Positions 1-11,276 are shown, counted from the first letter of the stretch. The stretch is 64,000 nucleotides of DNA from Mytilus trossulus (GCF_036588685.1 NC_086378.1:48602686-48666685); one strand, 5' to 3'. The notes: generated from the letters alone by a model not told the origin. Made by a program: numbers and translations.

Positions 1-760
1 ACCACTTTATACATGATTCTGTGCTTGATCACATTATGAATGATTAAATCAGCTTGTTAATGAAAGAAACTACATGTACATGTTGTTATGGAAATTCTTG
101 GTTATTACAAAGTTATTTTAAAATAAAGAATTATAGATTCATCATATCATTAAATTTATCAAATAAAGGCAACATGCAGCTGTATACTAACTGCTGTTCA
201 AACAATTTCCACATTCAGCTCTCATCACTTTGCTACATTCCATTTGTTTTCATTTCTCTATAAGATGTGCAAAATTGATCTAAAATAAATATTAAATCTT
301 TAAATGACAAAATTGTAACTTTTATAATGATAAATACAAATACAATTATTTTTATTGGCACAAACTCATTAACAATAAATGGTTAAGACCTATAGCATGA
401 GGGGGAGGACAGGGGGATACCCTTCTCGCTTCTCCTACCCCCATTCTCCTTTCTCCCATTAGAATAAAATATCTCCTTTTGAGATATTTTTTCTTGAAAT
501 ATTAGATATTTTTTTAAAAGGAGAGATATTTTATTTTTTCTCCTTTCTCCAACTTTTTCTTCTTCTCCCAACCTTCCTCTCCTTTCTCCTTTTCTCCCAC
601 CCCCTTTCTCCCTTTCTCCCTTACCCCTGTCTTCCCATTCATAGCATTACATATAACAAAAATAATTGACATGGTAGAATGAAAGGATCCATGATAACAT
701 ATCATGATCATACTAAATTATGAAAAGTAACAACATGATGTATCATATAAGTTCACTATA
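1..760. other. No gene seen; pyrimidine-rich tract
   Basis: No coding region is convincing here. From about 400 to 630 the + strand is strongly C/T-rich (repeated CTCCTTTCTCC-like words). Inside it an imperfect inverted repeat pairs 463-480 with 517-536. The reading frames across it are low-complexity by-products of the tract. Confidence 0.6.
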
Positions 761-896
761 TCTTATATTTAGACACTCTGATATGAAAGATGAAGGCAGT
801 CTAAGTAATAATGTTGAGCTAGTATAATTTATACTAGCTCAACATTATTACTTAAGACTGCCTTCATCTTTCATATCAGAGTGTCTAAATATAAGA
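761..896. repeat. Near-perfect palindrome (fold-back/MITE-like)
   Basis: The left arm 761-826 and right arm 830-896 are reverse complements over about 66 bases with one single-base indel and a loop of about three bases. The ends read TCTTATATTTAGACACTCTG and its complement. Such a structure can form a long hairpin or cruciform and is typical of fold-back or MITE insertions. No protein is encoded. No clear target-site duplication was found. Confidence 0.85.
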
Positions 897-2252
897 TGTA
901 TAAACCAATAGAGATATTTTTCATCAACGGTTACGCTGTATTTGAAATATAACATTTATTTTATTTTCTAATATTTCTCGCTTTCAGGTAAATCTATTAC
1001 ATTTTAATAAGAATTGTTGTTCATCCTCAATTCCCCCAGTTTTACAGGGGGTCTCATTGGGGGGTTCCGATCCCAGATCCCGCTTACTGTTTTGTCAGAT
1101 TCCCGTATCTCTAAGCAATTATCATTTTTTCGTTATTTCACAGGTCCTGCAAGATCTCATTCCCCGTTTTCACGACACAATAATTTGACTTTCACCTGTC
1201 ATGCTTACAAAAAATCGGCAATCCCTCGTCACGCTTAGACCCCATTGAGACCCACTTTACAGACAGGACAGTATCTTTCCTGTATAGGAATATTAAGATG
1301 TCTTCCCCTTTCAATCAATAAAGGATGTGCACTTATGGTTATTTTGCATATTGCTGCTCTATAATTTAAATTGTTTAGTGAATCAACATATACATGTATG
1401 ATGGTCTTTGACACATTTTGTAGACTTGACAAAAGAAACTGAGCTTAGAAGACTCCTGTATGTTTGCATTTTGATTTTACAAGCATTGATCATAAATTCT
1501 CTGTTTTACTTATCCCAAGTGCTGCTTTGTTAGACAACTTTTTCAACAAGTTATAAATATCATATTTTTTGTAAAATGCACCGAGTTTTTAGGATCTAAA
1601 AGGAGACTGTAAATAACAAACAGACGTATCTACAAAAAAGTAATGCACGTACTTGAGTATGCAGTGTTTTATTTCTATAAAGGTAGTTCTAATGAAGTAT
1701 TTGAAAGTATATTTACAAATGCACAAAACTTCAGATATAATTACCTAGCTTTACAAATTTCAGGCATGGTGATTGCTACTTCCCCCGTTTGTTTTTATCT
1801 AGTTTTACCGCAAAGGAACGATAAGTCTAGAAACATTTCGAAAATATATCACGCTAGTGTTTGCATATTTAGCCATGCCCTCACATTACAGTCATTCGAA
1901 GAGATTGAATCCAGACTCTACATATGCATATGGAGCGTCTGGATTATCGAGACTACTGAATAACAAGTGATATAAAAATGGTAATTTATGACATTCGGAA
2001 TAGTATCGGATTTTTTAGCTTGTATTTAAAGATAATGTCCAAGACGAATAACCAAGAAGTTGGTTATTGACTTCGGAAGAAATTATATCACGATAATACT
2101 ATTGAAAAGCCCGAGTGTACCGATTGTTGTTTAAAGCTATTTATATTTTTTGTGACGAAAGTATATCTAGAAGATGCCAATTTGAACATACACCAAACGG
2201 TGAAAATGATTTATGCTCGATTTTTTTTTAAACAAATACATTTAGCTTATAC
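897..2252. other. Non-coding stretch with a small hairpin
   Basis: No gene could be supported. About 1020-1260 resembles a G/C-richer dispersed fragment (from memory of mussel sequence, unverified). A hairpin pairs 1908-1916 (AATCCAGAC) with 1937-1945 (GTCTGGATT) and is followed by ATCGAGACTACT. The same right half recurs at 11441-11460, so it may mark the end of a repeat family. Confidence 0.4.
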
Positions 2253-4188
2253 AAATAGTTATCAAAGGTACCAGGATTATAATTTAATACGCCAGACGCG
2301 CGTTTCGTCTACATAAGACTCATCAGTGACGCTCAGATCAAAACATTAAAAAGCCAAACAAATACAAAGTTGAAGAGCATTGAGGACCCAAAATTCCAAA
2401 AAGTTGTGCCAAATACGGCTAAGGTAATCTACTCCTGGGCGTAAGAAAAGCCTTAGATTTTCGAAAAATTCAAAGTTTTGTAAACAGAAAATTTATAAAA
2501 ATGACCATATAATTGATATTCATGTCATCACCGAAGTGCTGACTACTAGGCTGGTGATACCCTCGGGGACGAAACGTCCACCAGCAGTGGCATCGACCCA
2601 GTGGTGTAAATAGTTATCAAAGGTACCAGGATTATAATTTAATACGCCAGACGCGCGTTTCGTCTACATAAGACTCATCAGTGACGCTCAGATCAAAACA
2701 TTAAAAAGCCAAACAAATACAAAGTTGAAGAGCATTGAGGACCCAAAATTCCAAAAAGTTGTGCCAAATACGGCTAAGGTAATCTACTCCTGGGCGTAAG
2801 AAAAGCCTTAGATTTTCGAAAAATTCAAAGTTTTGTAAACAGAAAATTTATAAAAATTTGTAAGGGTTCCGCGGAACCCAGTGTCTCGCCTACTTTTGCT
2901 GAAAATCACAGGCTCAACAAAAATGAGGAAAAAAATCAATAAAAAATTTCCTCTTGATACTATCTTTTGATTGTAAGAAGATTCTGTATAAGTTTGGTAA
3001 AAATCCAGGATAGTTAATGAATCTAATAAATGTTTAAAAACTGCAGACTGTATGTAATGTTAAATGAAAGAAAAACTAAGTCCATTTATAAGTAAAATAC
3101 AGATACACAGGTACAAAATATTAACAAAATTTCCTTCTAAATACTAGCTTTTGATCATAAACAAGCTTCTGTCTAAGTTTGGTACAAATTAAAAGTAGTA
3201 TAAGAAAGTTATTAATTTTTTTAAAAATTTAACCACAGAGTGAATGTGTTGTCTTCTGGCAGAAAATCTAAGTCCATTCAAAAGTAAAATACGGAAAAAA
3301 CAGATTTATTTTTTTACATAATTTGCTTCTGTATATTATCTTTTGATCATAAACAAGCTTCTGTCCATGTTTGGTACAAACCCAGGATAGTTTAAAAAAG
3401 TTATTGAAATTTTAAAAACTTTAACCACAGAGTGAATGTAATGTTTCCCCGCAAAAAAACTAAGTCCATTTATAAGTAAAATATGGAAAAAATGGAATTT
3501 TATTTTTACAAAATTAACATTTGGATACTATCTTATGATCATAAACAAGCTTCTGTTCACATATGGAAGTAATCCAGTACAGTTTAAGAAAGTTATTAAA
3601 ATTTCAAAAACTTTAACCACAGAGTGAATATTTGTGGACGCCGCCGACGACGACGCCGACGACGACGGAAAGTAGGATCGCTTAGTCTCGCTTTTTCGAC
3701 AAAAGTCGAAGGCTCGACAAAAATGACCATATAATTGATATTCATGTCAACACCGAAGTGCTGACTACTAGGCTGGTGATACCCTCGGGGACGAAACGTC
3801 CACCAGCAGTGGCATCGACCCAGTGGTGTAAATAGTTATCAAAGGTACCAGGATTATAATTTAATACGCCAGACGCGCGTTTCGTCTACATAAGACTCAT
3901 CAGTGACGCTCAGATCAAAACATTAAAAAGCCAAACAAATACAAAGTTGAAGAGCATTGAGGACCCAAAATTCCAAAAAGTTGTGCCAAATACGGCTAAG
4001 GTAATCTACTCCTGGGCGTAAGAAAAGCCTTAGATTTTCGAAAAATTCAAAGTTTTGTAAACAGAAAATTTATAAAAATGACCATATATTTGATATTCAT
4101 GTCAACACCGAAGTGCTGACTACTAGGCTGGTGATACCCTCGGGGACGAAACGTCCACCAGCAGTGGCATCGACCCAGTGGTGTAAAT
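2253..4188. repeat. Family D tandem array, three 355-bp copies
   Basis: Copy 1 spans 2253-2607, copy 2 2608-3829 (with an insertion at about 2858-3720) and copy 3 3830-4188. Each starts AAATAGTTATCAAAGGTACC and ends near CGACCCAGTGGTGTAAAT. The copies are almost identical, so the array is young. A conserved internal motif, AGACGCGCGTTTCGTCT, can fold as a short hairpin. Diverged single copies on the other strand lie at 54660-54835 and at the window end (63830-64000). No coding capacity was found. Confidence 0.9.
2858..3720. mobile_element. Nested element with 192-bp core repeats and GAC tract
   Basis: This about 860-bp segment interrupts family D copy 2; copies 1 and 3 show the uninterrupted site (ATAAAAATGACCAT). 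The left end carries a perfect 16-bp palindrome (2864-2879) followed by TGTCTCGCCT. The middle has about four tandem units of 192 bp (from about 2945, 3078, 3270 and 3462), each with TTTGATCATAAACAAGCTTC. The right end has a GAC/GCC trinucleotide tract (3636-3668) and a short hairpin with CGACAAAAGTCG. The layout resembles bivalve pearl/Helentron-derived non-autonomous elements; that assignment is inference. No ORF. Confidence 0.7.
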
Positions 4189-4597
4189 CATATAAGAAGT
4201 GGGACACGTTGTTATAAAAAGTAATTTAAATATACTGTTAGTAAACAAAGTCTGGACTGGTCAACTGGACAAAACTTTTTTTGCACTTTTAAAAGGAATT
4301 TTTTCCACACTCAAAAAAATTCATAAAAGAATACATGCAATGTTGTCGGTGAATATAAACCAATTGGCTTTCTAAACTTTGAAATAAAACCATGGCATGA
4401 GGGAAACACTGCAAATTCGATTTTATGCAAAACAATAGATCCAGCATCAATGAAAGGAGGTGTCAATGAGGCAACAACCGGTGATCTCAGTGATATACAT
4501 TAGCAAAATTAGACATCAACATGATTAAGAGGGCAAACTGTTGACTTAAACAAATATTGAGAATAAAAGTACCAAAAGGTCAACATTATACAAATAA
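4189..4597. other. Spacer, nothing recognised
   Basis: An AT-rich spacer between the family D array and dispersed repeats. No ORF or structured repeat that I can support. Confidence 0.5.
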
Positions 4598-4700
4598 GAA
4601 TATGCGGTATGAATACCAATGAGACAGTAAAATATCCGGCCCAAGTTCAAACGAGGTGAATGTGAGCACTTATAGGCAACTGTATGGCCTTCAATAATGA
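4598..4700 (-). repeat. Family A dispersed repeat, fragment
   Basis: The text GGTATGAATACCAATGAGAC near 4602 and a GTATGGCCTTCAATAATGA end near 4683 match the other family A copies in this window (for example 26636, 43560, 61228). It is a short, diverged fragment and encodes nothing. Confidence 0.65.
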
Positions 4701-4714
4701 TAAAAATTCATGCA

Positions 4715-5024
4715 TTGATAGAGAATACAAACAGGGAATGTGTCAAAGAGACATCAACCCGACAAAAGAGCAGGAAACAACCCAATGCCACCAATGGGTT
4801 GTGTCATCAACATAGCGAGATAATCACGCATGCCGTAGCGGGATTCAGCTTGCACAAAGACATTTTAAAATGTAAAATTGAGAATGGAAATGGGGAATGT
4901 GTCAAAGAGACAACAACCCGACCATAGAAAAAAAACCAGCAGAAGGTCACCAACAGGTCTTCAATGTAGCGAGAAATTCCCCAACCCGGAGGCATCCTTC
5001 AGCTTGCCCCTAAACAAATATATA
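4715..5024 (+). repeat. Family C dispersed repeat, two copies
   Basis: Two head-to-tail diverged copies begin near 4727 and 4879 and share GTGTCAAAGAGACA, CAACCCGAC and CAGCTTGC. The second runs to CCCCTAAACAAATATATA, where the Tc1 element starts. The sequence after Tc1 (TATACTAGTTCAGTGATAATG, from 6556) is what I recall as the normal continuation of this mussel repeat. Tc1 therefore probably landed inside family C. Related fragments lie near 30186 and, on the - strand, at about 58421-58473. Confidence 0.7.
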
Positions 5025-6557
5025 TACTGAGCGACAAAAGAAAGGATACACTTTTATTTTTTTTATAAGTTTTTAAAAAGTAAAGATATAAAAATAAAAC
5101 CTAATACACGCGTTATTAGGTAAAACTACGTCCCATACATATTGATTTTTCACCTGTACAACAGGTGAGTTCTTCAAAGTTTTTAAATTCTAAATTTGGA
5201 AAATTTGCACGTGCAGAGAAATCTGTTGGTAAAATTCGACTTAATTTGATGTTGTTCAACACCTGTTACTGTATCCAGTCGTAAGTTCACAAAATTTCAA
5301 GAAAAAAATTCAAAATGACCCGACTTACGCCCGCACTACGGGAAAGTGCAATTGGCATGATTCAAGCAGGCATGGGTATGACTGCTGTGTCAATAGCAAT
5401 TGGCTGTAAACGTTTGACATTATATCGGCTACATCAGAGATTCCAAGTAACTGGATCTACGGCGGATCGACCTCGGTCTGGGCGGCCACGAGTAACAACA
5501 ATTGCTGACGATAGATTCATCCGTATACGACATTTGAGGGATAGGTTTATGCCTCCTAGGGCATCAACTGGTGTTGTTCAGGGCAGACGTATCAGTGCAC
5601 AAACAGTCCGTAGAAGACTTCGTTCTTTTAATATTCTTCCTAGACGTGCTTATAGAGGACCGACACTGACACAACGACACAGACAAGAGCGGTTAAGATG
5701 ATGTCAAGCTCGTTTACGATGGAGACTCAATAATGAATGGAGCAACATTTTGTTTTCTGATGAGTCCAGATTCACTCTTCAACATTCAGATGGTCGAGCA
5801 AGAGTCTATAGACGATCAGGTGAACGATTTTCAGATTGTTGCGTCCAACAGCATGACAGATTTGGTGGTGGTAGTGTCATGGTTTTGGGTGGCATATCTA
5901 CGCGCAATCGTACTAATCTCGTGGTAGTCAATGGAACACTAAATATCCAACGCTATAGAGATGACATTCTGTCAACGGAAGTGGTTAATTTCATTAACAG
6001 ATATGGACCTGGAATAACATTTCAGCATGACAATGCCCGTCCCAACACTGCTCGTGTTTCAAATGCCTTTTTGCAGCAACAAAACATCGATGTATTGCCA
6101 TGGCCATCGAAATCTCCAGACATGAATCCCATCGAGCACATATGGGATGAACTGAACCGCAGAGTTTGTGCAAGGCAACGCCAACCTGTTATACTGCAAG
6201 AATTGTCCCAAGCATTACAACAGGAGTGGAACAACATGCCTCAGGCTAAAATTTCCAAAATTGTCTTGTCTATGCGACGTAGGCTCATAGCAGTTATTAA
6301 TGCCAATGGTGGACACACGAGATATTGACTTTTCAAACTGTAAACATTTAATGAAGCGTACTGTTATTCGAGATTTTTGATCTCATCTGTTGTTTTTGAA
6401 ACTGTGCCAAAACTGTTACTCCGCTGTACTTTATTGTTTTAGTATGCCTTATTCATTGTAAGTCATTCATACATTTGTTATTGTTAATTATATTGTAAAA
6501 CCTATTTCTTGAAAATTTGATAATAAATAAGTGTATCGTTTTTTTTGTCGTTCAGTA
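5025..6557 (+). mobile_element. Tc1/mariner-type transposon
   Basis: The element is about 1.53 kb. Its terminal inverted repeats are clear: the left end TACTGAGCGACAAAAG at 5025 pairs with the complement of the right end (CTTTTTTTGTCG-type) finishing at 6557, over about 30 bases with a few mismatches. TA dinucleotides flank both ends, as expected for the TA target preference of this superfamily. One transposase gene lies inside on the + strand. The near-intact ends and gene point to a fairly young copy. Confidence 0.92.
5315..6328 (+). pseudogene. Tc1-type DDE transposase, one nonsense codon
   Basis: This is a cut-and-paste transposase of about 338 codons, which is normal for Tc1. The N-terminal part (about residues 1-110) is a paired-like helix-turn-helix region followed by the linker motif GRPRV that contacts the inverted repeats. 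The catalytic part has the triad FSDESRF, QHDNARPN and NPIEHIWDE, with 34 residues between the second D and the E (DD34E). The frame is open throughout except for one in-frame TGA at 5699-5701, between RQERLR and CQARLRW. The TGA may replace a TGG Trp codon common at this place. This copy therefore cannot make full-length protein without read-through, though it could still be mobilised in trans. The start ATG at 5315 fits the family. Confidence 0.93.
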
Positions 6558-7829
6558 TACTAGTTCAGTGATAATGAATAGTTCAGTGTCAGATAATGTA
6601 TATTTATAAATGATGTTTTTTTCTAAACATTTTGTTTTTTATATATGCTATGCTGGTTACCAAAAATTAATACGATTTTAACATTTACTTTCTTTTGTAG
6701 ACAAACCAATGAAGTGTTCTTTACACAGATATTATGTGTATAATGTGAAGAATTAAAAAAAATCTATAATACTTGAATTTTCATTGTATCATAAACAGCT
6801 CAAATTTTAAAGAAAAAAAGATTCAAAGATTTGTATTTAATTACTGAAGCTGCCAGCAATAATTATAATCACAGTATAAACAATATTCTGACAGCAACCA
6901 TAAAGCGAAAAAAGGTACACAGACATTTATTAAGTAAATAAAACAAAAATCAAGAATCACATTATTGTCAGATATGTCAGAGAATTAAACAAATTAAAAA
7001 TCATATAAAATATTTAACAGTTTTCACGTTTGAATTGTATCTCATTTACATGTCTGGCCCTTCTAAGTTATTTATATGGTATGGAGTTTTCTTAATATTG
7101 AAGGCCGAGCAGTGATTATATTTGCGAACATCCATGTCATTTGAACTCTGCTAGGTTGTTGCCTAATCAGCAATCATACCAATCTCCTTATTTTATATAA
7201 AGGTCCACATGTACAGAAGAATTTTTGTGAAGCTGCCCTTTAATACATGATGGATATTGGAATCAAATTCGTATTACGTGTGAACTCAGCATAATAGTTT
7301 GTAGTAGGAGAATACACTTTTTAGTAAAAAAAAAATACAAGTTGTCATGCAGTTTGGGATAAATCCCATTCCATCTTTTCCATGTGATTGATTCAAACAT
7401 GTATTCAAAGAGTATTAAATTGGGTTTCATGAATGACTGGTTAACTTGTGTTTTTTCTTTATGGACACGGAGACTGGCAAAGTGGTATTATGTGAAGATT
7501 GGTCCCTAAATGGTTTCTTCCCAAAAGGATAAGCCGATATAGCTATAGATTGTTGTGAAACTTTCAGACTATATTCTGTCGTTTTCTATTTTAAGATCAG
7601 TTAATTTTGTAAATACAAATTGAGTTCGCTCATTGTATGATCTCACTGATTTGCCAGAAATAAGTTGTTATGGAGGATTTTCTACATTGAAATCTTAGTA
7701 TTTGTATGAGTTGTTTTTTCTTTCCATAAACGTAACTTGACGTGTGCTTTTCGAGTAAGGTAAGTGCGTCAGATATCTGAAAGATTATATAAAAAGGAAA
7801 GCATAAATTATAACAAGGATTTACAGAAA
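6558..7829. other. Intergenic, with a family A fragment
   Basis: The first about 40 bases look like the right half of the family C repeat broken by Tc1. About 7064-7200 is a family A fragment in + orientation (TTGAAGGCCGAGCAGTGATT, then TTGTTGCCTAATCAGCAATC). The rest is AT-rich with no supportable gene. Confidence 0.55.
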
Positions 7830-8092
7830 TAAGAATAACGAGACAAAACTAAGAAAAAAGGGGGAAAATAAAGAATACAGACTAATGTGTATACAATATA
7901 GATATCCCCCATACACAAACAGTGGCTGAACCTTGTTATAAAGAGGGCACTATATATATTTTATTCTGAAGAACCTATGTTGATACAATGGTATACAGAA
8001 ATATATAGACATACACAATCATATTATAAAACATGGTGAGGTTACAGCAAAAAGAGAAGAAAAGAATGCATAGTTTGGAGGCTTCCATTTTA
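7830..8092 (-). other. LINE 3' untranslated region
   Basis: Directly downstream of the LINE stop codon on the - strand. It contains no ORF and reads into an A-rich stretch on the - strand sense. It is assigned to the same retrotransposon by position only; the exact 3' end is not certain. Confidence 0.45.
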
Positions 8093-8467
8093 TCAGAGAG
8101 AATCCATTTTTGTATTAATGGTTCTAATGAGCTTACGCAGCTTTTTAAGTTTTGATTGTTTTGAAAAATTCATAACTGCTTTAAACTTTAGAGTATTAAT
8201 GTTAGTACAGAAATTTTCATCTATACATTCTTGCCTTTCTTCAGAAAAATATGTACATTCTAAAATATAATGAAATTCATCTCCAATTTCATTACTATTA
8301 CATAAGTTACAAGTTCGATTTTCTCTGGGTATGTTTTTCCATCTACCAGATTCTATTGGGAGCTTGTGATTTACGGTTCTAAATCTACAAAGAGTGAAAA
8401 CGTCTTTGTCGTCTAGCTTGTTGATATAGTTTTCGAAAGCAAAACTTTCTTTATAAATGCAATAGTT
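8093..8467 (-). pseudogene. LINE ORF2 C-terminus, zinc knuckle
   Basis: Reading right to left, a frame of about 124 codons starts NYCIYKESFAFENYINKLDD and ends in two stops (TGA at 8095-8093). It contains CRFRTVNHKLPIESG and the CNLCNSNEIGDEFHYILEC knuckle (C-x2-C...H-x4-C) typical of the C-terminus of LINE reverse transcriptase proteins. Its logical N-terminal partner is at 10135-11015, 1.7 kb further along. A single LINE copy has therefore been split by inserted DNA. The protein would have copied the element's RNA at the target site; this copy is dead. Confidence 0.8.
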
Positions 8468-8869
8468 AACCGTTGTAATATGATTTTGACTAATTTCTTT
8501 GATCTTTTGTGTGCTTTAAAATCTGATGTTTTGGAAAGGAGTGCATTAACTTCCCGATTTGAACGTTGATGCACTGTCGTAGAATTATTCAACAATCTCC
8601 CATTAGAAAACCATTGGTGGGAGGAGCCAAAAAAGCAGTGCATTAACTTCACTGAAAGTGCACAGTAAGGATCCACCCTAAAATTCGCACTAAAATTAAA
8701 CTCTTGTGTAGAACCTCGCATGGAATATCTCTGAAAATAGCAAAAACTGAATAAAATGAAATTTTAATTACTAGTACTGTAATTTATACATTCAAGTGAA
8801 AATATATAAAAGCCCACCGTTATGCTTTACATTAAATAAAACAAATTCAAAGTTAGTCAGTTACTAACT

Positions 8870-9960
8870 CGGCAACATATTAATTCAATCTTCATGACCG
8901 ATATATAACCAGTCTCATAATCGGTCTTGTATGTTCGAATGCCTTTCGTAGAGCGTTGCCCAGTCCTTTCCATAATCTGTTGCTCATCTGTTCCTGTTTG
9001 ATATAGCGCAGTAGCACGTGTTCTTTTTCCCCGAGTGGTCGGTAAATTTGCCAATGCAGCCCCCCCCCCCTTATCACACATTTCACGCATAAAACCATTT
9101 AATTTGTTCACTCCTATCGCGGACTTTCCGTAGCGATGCTTATCTTGGACATCAGAAATAAGTGGTTTGCGATAAAATACGCCAGATCCAATTGCCTTCA
9201 AGTATGTTTCTTAGAAGTCAACTATACATCTTTGACCTGCAAAAGAAGAATTATGAACTTTAAAATGTATTTTCCTCCGCTAAAATAATGTTGCATGTAT
9301 AGAAACAGAAAGAAATAACAAGTGGTATTTATTAATAAGTTTAAAATTAATATAAAAACTAGAAAATTCGACTGAATAGTTAGAAAGGGTCTCCCACCGG
9401 CAAATTTTTAAATATTTTAGTGGAAACAGCTGAAGATTCAGAAAATGATATAGGCCAGTCAGCAACCCCGTCCGGTCTCTTCAGATGAAGCGCCTACAAT
9501 AACTATCCGTTTGGAGGGGCGGACAGACAAACAAACAAACGGACGGACGGATGGACAAAGTGAAAATAAAAGACAACCACATGATTTTAATATGGGAGTC
9601 TTCAGATTTCTACAAGTTTATACGATTTAGCCTGAAACAAATTTGTCACGGCTTTTGTTTAAAAATACATAAAACGTGATATGCTAATTGCCGTTTTAAA
9701 AACATGTTTTTTTTTAAATAATTTGAATACGTATACACTTACCTCTTGCATAGGGTTTGATATCTTTATTATCCAGCCGTAAATTGCCTAAACCATCTTT
9801 GAACGTCTTGATGTTTCGACCAATGAATCTTATAAATCTTCCAGTAGCATCTTGTTCGGAGATTTGAGAGAGGACACAGATTTCTTAATCGTCGCCTAAA
9901 ATATCAACCATTGCCTCCGACATTTCAGTTAAGCTTCTAGACAGACAAGAGCTCGTGCAG
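8870..9960 (-). pseudogene. DUF3504/Crypton-type tyrosine recombinase fossil
   Basis: Two exon-like pieces survive. The upstream piece (about 9960-9743) includes GRFIRFIGRNIKTFKDGL and ends at a good donor (AGAG|GTAAGT, GT at 9742-9741). The downstream piece starts after a TTGCAG acceptor at 9236 and reads RCIVDF, stop, ETYLKAIGSGVFYRKPL, then GVNKLNGFMREMCDKGG and RTRATALYQTGTDEQQIMER. Donor and acceptor are both phase 1. These motifs match the C-terminal catalytic half of DUF3504 proteins (KIAA1958-like, Crypton-derived). The expected His of HxxR is not visible (TTRGKR) and the second His is Gln (TGQRS). In-frame TAA codons occur at 9897-9895 and 9213-9211. It is inactive. Confidence 0.75.
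9525..9556. repeat. Short ACGG microsatellite
   Basis: ACAAACAAACGGACGGACGG and ATGGACAAAG form a short tetranucleotide run in the presumed intron of the recombinase fossil. ACGG microsatellites are a known hallmark of bivalve pearl-type elements, but no tandem core is visible beside it. Confidence 0.5.
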
Positions 9961-10134
9961 AATTTTAGCGGGAATAACGTCATTTTAATGGCCACGCCGT
10001 AATAATTAACATATTCAATGTCTGTATAATATAGCATTTTCATTGGTCATATTACAAATCATATATAGCCACGCCTTACTCATTAAAATTGTTAATGCAC
10101 TCAAACGCTACGCGTTTTCGATGCATTAAAAATC

Positions 10135-11015
10135 TTAATTCGTAAGAGCCGTGCTATATATATAACTTTTAGGACTGTTATTAATATTTGCACTCCAAGT
10201 TTGGATAAATTGGTCTTGGAGAATAGTTCTAATCGTATGTTTTAGCCAATCATAATTGTAAATAAGTTGATAACTCCATATGTAGGAGAGACCACATTCA
10301 TTAAAAATGTTGGAAATATAATTTAGCCATGAAGATTGAAGTAGAATCATTTTCTAATTTCAGCAATAATTTAAACACAATGAAACATAGTTTTTCTTGT
10401 TTGCCTTTTAATATTCTTATCCAATATGATATCATTCTGATTTTTATATCAATATTAAGAGGGTATCGACCGAGTTCCCCATATATAACATAGTTAGGTG
10501 TAGTAGGTTTTAAATGGAGAAGGAGTTTACAAAATTTTAAATGAACTTTTTCTAGGATGTCAATATTTTCATATCCCCATATTTCACAGCCATATAAAAG
10601 AATTGGTTTTATAAGTTTGTCAAAAAGATCAAGTTGACAGCTAATAGAAAGATTATGTTTTCTTCCTTTTCGTAAGACATCGTACATTGCGTTAGTAGCC
10701 TTTTCTGCCAAATGAAGTTTGCCCGTTTTAAAACTCCCAGTTCTTGAAAAATATACCCCTAAATAATTAAACTCTTTAACAATATCGATATTTGAGTTAT
10801 TGTATTTAAACATTATATTCTTTTGTAATCTTCCCTTTGTAAAAACTACTATCTTTGTTTTTTCAACGTTCACCTTGAGACCCCGTATGTTACAATACGT
10901 ATTAAATTTATCTAAAGAGGCCTGGAGATCAGTCGTTTCGGCAAGTATAATCGTGTCATCCGCATAAAGTATAGCAAATAAATTTAAATAAATATCTAAC
11001 TGTGCACTATACAGT
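10135..11015 (-). pseudogene. LINE reverse transcriptase, 5'-truncated
   Basis: On the - strand a frame opens just after a TGA near 11018 and reads LFAILYADDTIILAET, which contains the catalytic YADD box of reverse transcriptase. It continues through NVEKTKIVVF, EFNYLGVYFSRTGSF, CQLDLFDKLIKPILLYGCEI and GYENIDILEKVHLKFCK, all typical of the thumb and downstream region of LINE ORF2. Near 10330 the frame breaks and goes on in another frame (WLNYISNIFNECGLSYIW to NNSPKS). The N-terminal endonuclease and early RT motifs are absent, as in most LINE insertions. The C-terminal zinc knuckle is displaced to 8093-8467. Confidence 0.9.
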
Positions 11016-11239
11016 CATGCTACATTGTTTCTATATATAATCATCCAAATTTTTCCATTGAAAAAAAATCCCGTCTTAATTCTTATTTTTTTTTTTACAT
11101 GCGCCTCAAAATTCAGGAAAATAGACCACCGCTAATTACAGTTTTTGATCGTTCTTTTAAAATTGCCCATCTGCAAGTTAGGCAAAATAGGGTCAACTAC
11201 AAAATGTCTTAATAATCACATAATTTTAATACATGTAAC

Positions 11240-11276
11240 CTGAGACTACTATAACACAGTGTTATAGTAGTCTCAG
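11240..11276. repeat. Perfect 37-bp palindrome
   Basis: CTGAGACTACTATAACAC and its exact complement are separated by one base. It can form an 18-bp stem. It lies about 320 bases upstream of the candidate first exon at 11601; its role is unknown. Confidence 0.85.

Larger units (their letters stand above)
8468..10134. mobile_element. 1.7-kb insertion splitting the LINE
   Basis: The two halves of the LINE reading frame (NSPKS... ending near 10150, and NYCIYKES... starting at 8467) are separated by this block. A perfect 12-bp inverted pair, GAGTGCATTAAC (8539-8550) and GTTAATGCACTC (10091-10102), brackets most of it. Inside lies a fossil tyrosine recombinase on the - strand. The part at 8500-8720 is open on the - strand for about 100 codons but I do not recognise the product. 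The exact ends and any target duplication are unclear; GTTA occurs at both junctions. Confidence 0.5.
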
